NCBI GenBank assembly: GCA_031400185.1
Contig: JANNPN010000202.1
Location: forward strand, 1-36,185
DNA: 36,185 nucleotides
Source: UTPRO1 sp031400185
Lineage (GTDB): Bacteria; Desulfobacterota; Binatia; UTPRO1
Direction: 5' to 3'
This document shows positions 1-7,043 of the stretch, in pieces. Below the pieces are notes generated by a model. That model saw nothing but the letters and a program-made list of their open reading frames with translations. It had not been told where the DNA came from and ran no database searches. The first letter of the stretch is position 1; each line of letters opens with the position of its first letter. The position numbers and the translations under genes were made by a program.

Positions 1-2683
1 CATGCGCGCCATGGCCCACAGGAAGCGCCCCGGCGCCATCGCCGAGCGGATGGCTGAGCTCTTGGGTGCCGTCGCCGTCGAGGTCGGCGACGGCGACGGT
101 CAGGGGCTCGAAGTGCGTCTGCCACGCGAGCGTCCACCCGCCATTGTCCTGCGTGAAGACGTCGCTGCCCGAGATGATCTCGACGTCGCCGTCGCCGTCG
201 AGATCGGCGGTGAAGGGGGGGTTGTTCGACAGCGGCCGGTCCACGGGCAGATTGAAACTGTTCGTGGGATTCGGCGCCGTGAGTACGTGCTCGACGGCGC
301 CCGTCGCGGCATCGATGATCCAGGTGATGCGGCAGGGCTGGTTCTCGTCGGCCGGGAGTCCGGTCACGGAACGGCACCCGGCCTGGCGACCGCCGACGGT
401 GCCGTTCGGCAAGAGGCCGAGGTAGACGCCGTCGATGTTGCGGAGCAACTTTCGCGCGAGGACCTTGACCCCGCCCGCGGGCGTGAGCCTGGCGAGCGCC
501 GGTTGGGTCCGCTCGGTCGCGGAGACCTGGGTGCGGATTGGCGGGCTCGCCGGCGCCGGGTCGCTCGGGCTCGCATAGGCGCCCGGGTGCGGTACCGAGA
601 GATTCTCGGTCGCCCACAACGGCGCCACCTTACCCGCGGTGATCTCCGAGCCGTTGATCGCGGCGAAGCGGCTCATGCTGGAATCGCCGGGGCATTGGAG
701 CGGCTTCACGAACGAGACGTCGCCGCTGTCGTCCACGTCGCCGACCGCCATCGAGCTGGTCGCGGCGGCCCCGATCGAGCAACCCCTGATGTCGACGTGC
801 GTCGTGTCGCTGAAGTCGACCTGGAAGATGCGGTTGCCGTTCCGCCCGTCGTGCCCGTACACCTGGCCGAACTCGATGAACGCGAGGTCGGGAAAGCCGT
901 CCTTGTTGAAGTCCGCGACCTGGCCAAACGCGCTCGTCCCGGTGACGATCCGCCACAGCACGCCGGGATTGAGACTCGGCTGGACGAAGTTCGGCGGCGC
1001 TTCGTAGGTGAAGCTGCCATCGGCGTTGAACGCCGTCAGCGACCCGAGGAGCGGCAGATCGACGAGCTTGGCGTCGAGCGGATCCTGGTCGGGGTCGTCG
1101 TCGTTCCCGAGCACGCCGGGGGCGGGCACTTGCAGCGAGGTCGCCACCTCGAGCTCGTACTGGTCGTCGTTCGCGACGGGCGGATGGTTGGCGCCTCCGG
1201 GGGTCACCGTCGCGGTCGGGGCGCTCGCGGTCGTCGACGACGCGGTCGGGAAGGGGACGAGCGCGGTCGCGGTGGGCTCCGGACCCGCGGGGGTCGCGGT
1301 CACGACCGCGATCGGCGTCGCGGAAGGCGTCGCCGCGGCGGGCGTGGGGGTCGTCGTCACGAGCTCGGGCGTTGCGGTGCGTGACACGGTCGGGGTCGGC
1401 GTGTGGGACGGTGTCACGGCTGCGGTCGTGGTCGACGTCGGAGAGGCCGTCGCGGTCGCGACCGGCGTCGGTTGCGTCGCCGCGCCGAGCTCGAGCGCCC
1501 CGACGTCGAAGCCCTCGCCGCGCGGCCGCGCGGCCGCCGCCGCGTAGTCCGCCTCGAAGAGCGCGTCCGGGATGGTGGTGCCTTCGGTGCGCGGGTCGAG
1601 GCCGCGATCGATCGCCGGCGAGCCGACTGCGAGCGTGAAATCGTCGTCGGCCGAGTCGAACAGGCGATCGGCGCCCGCGGCATCGTGGAAGACGTGCGCG
1701 ATGACCTCGCAGCCGGCGCTCGCAACGACGCCGGCGCCCTCGCTGCCGGTCGGCGTCAGGTTGGCGCGGTCGCCCGCGTCGAGGGCGGGGCCGTCGATCT
1801 CGCCGCCGCGGTTGCCGCAAATCACATTGTGGGCGAGGTCGACCTCGGCCGGCACCGGCTTCGTCGCCTTCTTCCGGCGCACGCCGAACTTGCCGCCGCC
1901 TTTGCCCCCGGGCGCCGTGCCGTTGAAGGCGAGGATGTTGTTCCAGACGCGGGCCGTGCCCGCACGCTCGAGGTAGAGCCCGTTCCAGCCGTTCCTGACG
2001 ATCGTGTTGCCGACGACGTACGCGGCGCTTCCGAAGTTGCGGATGCGCAGCGCGTGCTTCGCGACGCCGTAGACGAGGTTGTGCGCGATCACGGTGTCCG
2101 GGTTGCCGCGTTGGAGGTCGATGCCGCCCTGGCATTGGAACGCGGTGCCGGTGAGCACGCGGTTCCGCTCGAAGCGCACGCCGGTGCTCGCGCGCGACCC
2201 GCCGCGCAGCACGATGCCGCGCCGTCCTGCGCCCATGATCGTGAAGCCCCGGAGCGTCACGTAGCGCGCCCGCGCGAACGCCACCGCGTAGCCGGACGCG
2301 CAGCGATCCCGTGGCCCCGTGAGCAGCACCGATCCTACCGGCGCTGCAGGGTCGGCCTCGATGGTGATGCGGTCGCTTTCGGACGCGGCCGGGCCGAGGT
2401 TCTTGTTGCGGATGCGCAGCTGCTCTTCGTACTCGCCGGATAGGACCCGCACCGTGGTGCCGGCCGTCGCCGCGTCGATCGCCTCCTGGATCGTCGTGAA
2501 GCAGGGCGTCTCGCCGCCGCAGGCGCCGAGCGCGTCGACGAAGAGCAGGCCTTCGGCGGTGTCGGCGTGAGCCGGACGCAGTACGTCCGCCGGCACGTTC
2601 TGGAACAGGAGGACGAAGATCAGGAGGCGCGCGACCGTCCGAAAGAACGGCGTGTGCATCCAGTGGCAGAAGTCGGCACGCAT
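1..2683 (-). CDS. Secreted beta-helix / FG-GAP repeat protein (3' end outside window)
   Basis: The reading frame is open from the ATG at 2683 to the left edge (894 codons), so the C-terminus is missing. A GGGAG lies a few bases upstream of the ATG. The start encodes a signal peptide (hydrophobic LLIFVLLF, cleavage near AHADT). Residues ~45-400 resemble a right-handed parallel beta-helix, with recurrent N-x-[IV]-x-x-N turns, ending in an 'SPAIDRGLDPRTEG...DVGALE' closing signature typical of DUF1565/choice-of-anchor proteins. A Pro/Thr/Ala-rich linker (~400-490) follows. Then comes a cadherin-like/VCBS Ig unit (ANDDQYELEV ... GVLGNDDDPDQDPLDAKLV ... NADGSFTYEAP), then FG-GAP/VCBS calcium-loop repeats (ADFNKDGFPDLAF, ADLDGDGDVEI, ADLDGDGTQEL). 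It is probably an exported adhesin or polysaccharide-binding protein. No catalytic residues could be assigned. It is divergent from the lipoprotein at 2878. Confidence 0.85.
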   Translation of the reverse strand, partial: MRADFCHWMHTPFFRTVARLLIFVLLFQNVPADVLRPAHADTAEGLLFVDALGACGGETPCFTTIQEAIDAATAGTTVRVLSGEYEEQLRIRNKNLGPAASESDRITIEADPAAPVGSVLLTGPRDRCASGYAVAFARARYVTLRGFTIMGAGRRGIVLRGGSRASTGVRFERNRVLTGTAFQCQGGIDLQRGNPDTVIAHNLVYGVAKHALRIRNFGSAAYVVGNTIVRNGWNGLYLERAGTARVWNNILAFNGTAPGGKGGGKFGVRRKKATKPVPAEVDLAHNVICGNRGGEIDGPALDAGDRANLTPTGSEGAGVVASAGCEVIAHVFHDAAGADRLFDSADDDFTLAVGSPAIDRGLDPRTEGTTIPDALFEADYAAAAARPRGEGFDVGALELGAATQPTPVATATASPTSTTTAAVTPSHTPTPTVSRTATPELVTTTPTPAAATPSATPIAVVTATPAGPEPTATALVPFPTASSTTASAPTATVTPGGANHPPVANDDQYELEVATSLQVPAPGVLGNDDDPDQDPLDAKLVDLPLLGSLTAFNADGSFTYEAPPNFVQPSLNPGVLWRIVTGTSAFGQVADFNKDGFPDLAFIEFGQVYGHDGRNGNRIFQVDFSDTTHVDIRGCSIGAAATSSMAVGDVDDSGDVSFVKPLQCPGDSSMSRFAAINGSEITAGKVAPLWATENLSVPHPGAYASPSDPAPASPPIRTQVSATERTQPALARLTPAGGVKVLARKLLRNIDGVYLGLLPNGTVGGRQAGCRSVTGLPADENQPCRITWIIDAATGAVEHVLTAPNPTNSFNLPVDRPLSNNPPFTADLDGDGDVEIISGSDVFTQDNGGWTLAWQTHFEPLTVAVADLDGDGTQELSHPLGDGAGALPVGHGAH

Positions 2684-2877
2684 GAGGGAGCTCCCAGGGA
2701 TCGGTGCGGCGAGTGGAAGAGACCGGAGAGTGCCCCAGCTGGGCGCCGGGCTGCAATGGAAATCGACTCCTGCCCCATTTCGGATCATGGGGGTCGTTGA
2801 CCCAGGCGTCCGTCGGCGACTAGAAGCCGCACCATCCGCCGGTCGTCGACGGGGGGAGTTCCGAAAGGAGGGTGTCC

Positions 2878-3465
2878 ATGACGCTCTTGCGATTGGGGGT
2901 TCTCGGGCTGGCGTTGCTCGCGGGTGGTTGCGCCCGCGAGGGCTTCGATTGGGCCCAGGGGGAGGACTTTCTCCTCAAGAAGAAGGTCGCCGAGAACGCG
3001 GACGGCTCCGTCGACATGCACTTCGTGTCGCTGGTGAACGCGCCCGGCGACGATCTCTACAAGGCGTTCATCGACGTCGAGCACCACGAACAGTTCGTCG
3101 AGGGCGTCACCGAATCGAAGCTCGTCTCCGGGGTCGGTCCGAAGAAGGTCATCGACATCACCAATCAGGTCTTCGGGCGCCCGAACCGCGCGCGCATCGA
3201 GTGGACGATCGACCGCGATCGTCGGATGGCGACCTTCCGGACGATCCAGTCGGACTTCACCGACAACTCGGCCGAGTACCACGTCGAGACCTCGCCCGAC
3301 GGCAATCGCGCCAAGATCACCGCCGACTACCACCTGCGCGACAAGGGCGGCCATCCGTTCCCGCTCTACACGCTGAAGCAGAGCGTGATCGACGGATACC
3401 TGGCGGCGGTTCGGAGCGTGAAACGGAAGGCGATCGGCGGCCAGAAGCCGGAACCGGTCGAGTAG
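2878..3465 (+). CDS. Lipoprotein with START/polyketide-cyclase-like (SRPBCC) fold
   Basis: 195 aa. AGGAGG at 2866-2871 is six bases before the ATG at 2878 and fixes that start over the in-frame GTG at 2872. The N-terminus is a lipoprotein signal: hydrophobic LGVLGLALLAGG followed by Cys19 (lipobox LAGGC), with Ala at +2. The mature part (VAENADGSVDMHFVSLVNAP, VEHHEQFVEGVTESKLV, DFTDNSAEYHVETSPDG, LRDKGGHPFPLYTLKQ) has the pattern of SRPBCC/START proteins: N-terminal strand, ligand-cup strands and a long C-terminal helix that carries YTLKQSVIDGYLAAVRSVK. Such domains bind hydrophobic ligands. A lipid-anchored envelope ligand-binding role is inference. The neighbours (XRE regulator, membrane proteins) give no direct clue. 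Confidence 0.85.
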   Translation: MTLLRLGVLGLALLAGGCAREGFDWAQGEDFLLKKKVAENADGSVDMHFVSLVNAPGDDLYKAFIDVEHHEQFVEGVTESKLVSGVGPKKVIDITNQVFGRPNRARIEWTIDRDRRMATFRTIQSDFTDNSAEYHVETSPDGNRAKITADYHLRDKGGHPFPLYTLKQSVIDGYLAAVRSVKRKAIGGQKPEPVE

Positions 3466-3604
3466 CCAACTCGCACGGCACATCGTACGGCAGCCGGGCG
3501 TCACGCGATCGCCGGAGTGACGACAATGTGCCGCTTTCCGGCGCACTGACGCGCGCTTCCGCTGCGCATTGCGAAAGGCACGCGCGTTGCAGTTTCCTGC
3601 GCGC

Positions 3605-4591
3605 ATGGAGACGCCTCCAGGCAAGGTCATCCGTTCGCTGCGACAAGCGCTCGACATGACGCAGGCGGAGTTCGGCCGCGCTGCGGGCTGGTCGCCGTCG
3701 ACGATCTCGAGCTGGGAACGCGGCTCGACCCAGCCGAGCCGGATCGCGTTCAAGACCATCCTCGCATTCGCCGAAGAGCGCGGCGTCCGCTACCAGCCGA
3801 GGGACGGCGCCACCACGTCGCGCCCGACCGGCGAGCTCGGCACGGGACGACCGGTCGAGACCCTCCCCGTCTTGCGGCTTGGGTCGCGCTTGCCCGCACC
3901 GACGCCGCTCGTGACGCGTGACGGCAGCCGTGAGGAGTCGCTCGGCAGCCGGCGCTGGACGGACGTCGCGACCCACGAGCCGGAGGCGCTCGCGGCGTCG
4001 TATCAGGCGCGCGCCCGCTCGCTCGCGGAACGGACGGATTGGCAGGTCGACGCCCGGCTGCAGGTCCGGATCGGGAACGGGACCGGTCTCGGCCGCATCG
4101 GCTACGTCGCCGCGTCGCTCGCCGCGCTCGTGATCGGCGTCGGCGCCGGCGTGCTCGTACGGACGGGGCTTGGCTCGCACACGGCGCCGCATATGGAGGC
4201 GCGCCCCGCGCTCGAATCCGCGAGCGCTCCGGCGCTGCAGATCGCCGAGCCGGCACCGGCGCCGCCGGTGCAGGTGGACGAGCTCGCGCTTGCCGCGGTC
4301 GCTGCCCCCGCGGCGGCCCAGGCGCCGTACGCCGCGGGTCAGGCGAGCAATCCGGTAGTGGTCGAGCCGGACCCGCTCCCGCCGCCGACGATGGCCCGCC
4401 TCGAGAGCATCGTCGCGCTCGACGGCACCCGGCGCGCGAGCTTCCGCGTCGGCGATCGCTCGATCGCCCTCGTCGAAGGCGACACGATCGGCGCCCACGC
4501 CGTCGGCGAGATCGCCAACGACACAGTGACGCTCACCGGCGGCAAGGCCGCGCGCAAAGTCCGCCTCGGCGCCGACGCGCCGATCGAATAG
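3605..4591 (+). CDS. Membrane-anchored XRE-family regulator with PilP/GspC-like C-terminus
   Basis: 328 aa from the ATG at 3605; no good ribosome site is visible, and an in-frame TTG at 3569 is the alternative start. Residues ~7-58 are a helix-turn-helix of the HTH_3/XRE type (IRSLRQALDMTQAEFGRAAG, SPSTISSWERG). Residues ~60-160 are a charged linker. Residues ~162-187 form one transmembrane segment (VAASLAALVIGVGAGVLV). A Pro/Ala-rich stretch and then a C-terminal beta domain (~263-328; RASFRVGDRSIALVEGDTIG, TVTLTGG) follow. The last part looks like the beta-barrel 'homology region' of PilP/GspC pilus and type II secretion proteins. The layout (HTH in the cytoplasm, one helix, beta domain outside) parallels RodZ. 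Function is unknown; cell-shape or envelope sensing is inference. It precedes the hydrolase gene by 64 bases. Confidence 0.85.
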   Translation: METPPGKVIRSLRQALDMTQAEFGRAAGWSPSTISSWERGSTQPSRIAFKTILAFAEERGVRYQPRDGATTSRPTGELGTGRPVETLPVLRLGSRLPAPTPLVTRDGSREESLGSRRWTDVATHEPEALAASYQARARSLAERTDWQVDARLQVRIGNGTGLGRIGYVAASLAALVIGVGAGVLVRTGLGSHTAPHMEARPALESASAPALQIAEPAPAPPVQVDELALAAVAAPAAAQAPYAAGQASNPVVVEPDPLPPPTMARLESIVALDGTRRASFRVGDRSIALVEGDTIGAHAVGEIANDTVTLTGGKAARKVRLGADAPIE

Positions 4592-4655
4592 TCGCCGCGA
4601 CGGGCGACCGGCGCGCGATGGACAGCCGCGCGCGGTTCGAGCATCGTGCGCCGCC

Positions 4656-5522
4656 ATGAGCTCGCGGCTCCCCCTCCGCGTTCGGAAGGTGCAGTTCGTC
4701 TACCCGGACGACCTCGTCGCGCACTGGAATCCGCGCCGACCCGAATGGAGCCAGGTCGTGAACGCGAGCTCGCTGCTCATGCCGTACCTCGAGCCGTTCC
4801 TGATCGACGCGATCCGGGAAGCGATCCCCCGGATCGGCGACCCGGAGCTCCGCGACGAGGCCAAGGCGTACCTCGGGCAGGAGGCGCATCACTTCAAGCA
4901 GCACCGTCGCTTCAACGACCTGCTGCTCGCGCGCGGCTACGAGAGCCTCCGGGCCTACGAGGACACGCTCGCCGACGACTACCGCCGGCTTCGGACGCGT
5001 CCGCTCGCGTTTCGCTTGGCCTACGCGGCGGGGTTCGAGACGATGGCGCTCGCGATCGGCCACATGCTGGTTCGCCATCGCCGCTTCTTCTTCGCGCATG
5101 GCGATGCGAACGTCGGCTCGCTCGTGCTCTGGCATTTCGTCGAGGAGGTCGAGCACAAGCGCGCCGCGTTCGACGTGTATCAGGCAGTGGTCGGCCGCTG
5201 GGGGCAGCGCCTGCACGGGCTCGCGTACGCCCTGTGGCACACGCTCCGCCGCACGCGGCAGGCGTATGTCGAGCTGCTGCGCGCCGACGGTCTCTGGGGA
5301 CGCTGGAAGACGCGCGTCGCGCTGAAGCTGCTCATGCTGCGGATCGCCGCCGCGTGTGGCCCGCGTCTCCTGGAAAGCGTCCTCCCGTGGCACGACCCGG
5401 CGCGGATCGCCGACCCGCCGTGGATTCGCGAATGGGTCGAGCTCTACGAGCGCGGCGAGCCCGGCCTCACGCACCTCGACATGCACCGCATCCACCTCAC
5501 GCCGAGCGAGGCAATCCCATGA
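4656..5522 (+). CDS. PF10118-type metal-dependent hydrolase (ferritin-like helical bundle)
   Basis: 288 aa. The sequence fits the 'predicted metal-dependent hydrolase' family PF10118, an all-helical ferritin-like fold. Likely metal ligands are visible as carboxylate/histidine clusters: Glu46 (LMPYLEPFL), Glu76-x2-His79 (GQEAHHFKQH), Glu128 (AGFETMALAIGH) and Glu163/Glu164/His167 (WHFVEEVEHKRAAF). This spacing suits a dinuclear iron site, but the substrate of the family is not established to my knowledge. The stop overlaps the start of the next gene (ATGA at 5519-5522), so the hydrolase and the four-helix membrane protein are translated together and probably work on the same substrate. Confidence 0.85.
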   Translation: MSSRLPLRVRKVQFVYPDDLVAHWNPRRPEWSQVVNASSLLMPYLEPFLIDAIREAIPRIGDPELRDEAKAYLGQEAHHFKQHRRFNDLLLARGYESLRAYEDTLADDYRRLRTRPLAFRLAYAAGFETMALAIGHMLVRHRRFFFAHGDANVGSLVLWHFVEEVEHKRAAFDVYQAVVGRWGQRLHGLAYALWHTLRRTRQAYVELLRADGLWGRWKTRVALKLLMLRIAAACGPRLLESVLPWHDPARIADPPWIREWVELYERGEPGLTHLDMHRIHLTPSEAIP

Positions 5523-6007
5523 ACGAACGCGAGCGACAGGTCCTGATCGTGAACGGCGCCGGCCTCTTGCTCGGCAGCATCCTGGTCGGCTGGGTGTTCT
5601 TCTTCTTTCTCCTGAAGGCGATGGTTCTGTGGCCGATCCCGGGCAACGTGCCGGTCGACATCCCCGGCGACGAGCGCGGCTGGCGCATGGCCCACATGGA
5701 GGGCCTCACGCAGGGCTTGCTGCTGATCGGGCTCGGCGCGATCGGCGGTCAGCTCCGGCTCTCGCGCCGGCAAGCCCGCATGCTCATGTGGTCGTCGCTC
5801 GTCACCGGCTGGCTCTTCTTCCTCCCGTCGGCCTTCGGTCCGATGGCCGGCGTCCGCGGCCTCGCCTTCGGCGGCGGACCGTTCGGCGGCGACGTGACGC
5901 TCAACAACCTCATGTACGTGTTCGGCTGGCCCCCGATGATCGCGGTGCACATCATGCTGCCGCTCTTCTTCTGGGGTGCGTGGCAGCGGTTGCGCGAGAT
6001 GCGGTGA
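5519..6007 (+). CDS. Four-helix membrane protein resembling styrene-oxide isomerase / hydroxylaminobenzene mutase
   Basis: 162 aa; the ATG at 5519 overlaps the upstream stop by four bases. Four hydrophobic segments lie near residues 10-33, 62-82, 87-106 and 133-156. The pattern PG-x3-GW-x2-AH-x6-G (IPGDERGWRMAHMEGLTQG), then TGWLFFL, FGPMAGVRGLAFGGGPFGG and a final small-residue helix, follows the layout I know from styrene-oxide isomerase (StyC). His59 corresponds to the StyC histidine reported to bind haem b. Residues I recall as catalytic in StyC (Asn64, Asp95, Tyr103) align here with Gln, Thr and Ser, so the same reaction is unlikely. The assignment to the superfamily is by eye; the chemistry is unknown. 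The tight coupling to a ferritin-like hydrolase suggests redox or isomerisation of a lipophilic substrate. Confidence 0.75.
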   Translation: MNERERQVLIVNGAGLLLGSILVGWVFFFFLLKAMVLWPIPGNVPVDIPGDERGWRMAHMEGLTQGLLLIGLGAIGGQLRLSRRQARMLMWSSLVTGWLFFLPSAFGPMAGVRGLAFGGGPFGGDVTLNNLMYVFGWPPMIAVHIMLPLFFWGAWQRLREMR

Positions 6008-6308
6008 GGAGTGCGGCGTTGGAGGGCGGAGAAGCCGCGGGCTCGAGTCAGGGCCGACTGGAGCGCTACACCCCCGGCCGCCTCGTCGCCGCGGCCGCGT
6101 GTCTGAATCCGCATCGGTCGTAGGGTTGTAAGGGGAGCAACGGCCTGCGTCGCGGTCACCTGGCCGGCGTCGGATGTGCACCGTCGCGCCGGTCGGACCG
6201 GGCGGAGGTCGACTCATCGCGAGGCGTAAGACCCCTGTGCGCCCAAGGACATGGGCAACAGTTTTCACGTGACATGGGACCCGAAACTCAATACATAGCG
6301 TAATCACG
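6008..6308. promoter_or_regulatory. Intergenic region upstream of transposase, with repeated GACATGGG
   Basis: About 300 bases without a gene. The last ~90 bases are clearly richer in A/T than the surroundings. An 8-base direct repeat GACATGGG occurs at 6248-6255 and 6271-6278, 23 bases apart, with a CACGTG palindrome between them. GTGACA (6269-6274) and TACATA (6292-6297) are 17 bases apart and could form a weak sigma-70 promoter for the transposase gene. No terminator hairpin was recognised after the gene that ends at 6007. Confidence 0.4.
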
Positions 6309-7028
6309 ATGGCACGACGGTTGCGACAGCTGGCCCTCGATCTCCGCGATCGCCCCCGGTGGGGTGGACGCCGCGCGGGCGCCGGTCGGAAGCCCGGTGC
6401 CAATCCCGGGCTTCCGCACGGATCTCGGGAGCGGTTCGGAACGTCACTGCCGGCGCACGTCACGTTGCGGCTGCGGGCCGATACCCCATCGCTTCGCACC
6501 GTGCCGATCGTGCGCGCGATCGAGCGCACGTTCGCGGTCGGGTGCGAACGGTCCGACTTCCGGCTGGTGCATTACTCACTGCAGGGGAATCGCGCGCATC
6601 TGATCGTCGAAGCGCGCGACCGCGACGCGCTCGGGCGTGGCATGAAGTCGATCGGCGCGCGGCTCGCACGGGCGGTGAATCGCATCGCCAACCGCAAAGG
6701 CCGCGTGCTCGCCGACCGCTACCATCTCCGCCTGCTGCCGACGCCGAACGAGGTGCGCACGGCGCTGCGCTACGTGCTGCTGAACGCGCGGCGCCACGCG
6801 CGGCGCCACGCGTCGGCGGCGCGCGCGGCGGCAAAGAAGGCCGTGCGCCTCGATCCCGCCTCCTCGGCGCATTGGTTCGAAGGCTGGAAATGGGTCCCTC
6901 CCGTGACCGGGACCGACCGAGCGCGCGGCCCGTCGGAGGAACGGCCGGTGGCGCGCGCGAGGACGTGGCTCTTGCGCGTCGGCTGGCGCCGTCACGGGTT
7001 GCTCGATCCGGCCGACGTGCCGGGCTGA
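6309..7028 (+). CDS. REP-associated tyrosine transposase-like protein (Y1/HUH family), altered HUH motif
   Basis: 239 aa. Residues ~49-165 match the Y1 transposase fold of RAYT proteins: HVTLRLRADTPSLR, a central DFRLVHYSLQGN strand, a helix GMKSIGARLARAVNR, GRVLADRYHLRLL and the catalytic-tyrosine helix ALRYVLLNARRH (Tyr155). The normal histidine pair (usually 'NHxHLI') reads N-R-A-H here: Arg95 (CGC, 6591-6593) replaces the first His and only His97 remains, a change one transition away from CAC. The enzyme may therefore be inactive or domesticated. The N-terminus is basic (RRLRQLALDLRDRPRWGGRRAGAGRKPG), and a 12-base tandem repeat near 6787 gives RRHARRHA. No terminal inverted repeats were recognised, as expected for single-copy RAYTs. 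Its stop is 15 bases from that of the convergent oxidoreductase. Confidence 0.8.
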   Translation: MARRLRQLALDLRDRPRWGGRRAGAGRKPGANPGLPHGSRERFGTSLPAHVTLRLRADTPSLRTVPIVRAIERTFAVGCERSDFRLVHYSLQGNRAHLIVEARDRDALGRGMKSIGARLARAVNRIANRKGRVLADRYHLRLLPTPNEVRTALRYVLLNARRHARRHASAARAAAKKAVRLDPASSAHWFEGWKWVPPVTGTDRARGPSEERPVARARTWLLRVGWRRHGLLDPADVPG

Positions 7029-7043
7029 CGGCGACCGGCTCGG

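Noticed and set aside
2791..2803. GGGTC-GTT-GACCC dyad between the beta-helix and lipoprotein genes
   Set aside because: Only five-base arms; too short to call an operator without comparative data.
3499..3522. CGTCAC / GTGACG inverted repeat enclosing GCGATCGC as a terminator of the lipoprotein gene
   Set aside because: Six-base arms, 12-base loop and no T-tract; such pairs are frequent by chance at this base composition.
5519..6007. Naming the four-helix protein styC
   Set aside because: The catalytic positions recalled for StyC are not conserved and there are no styrene monooxygenase genes nearby; only a superfamily relation is claimed.
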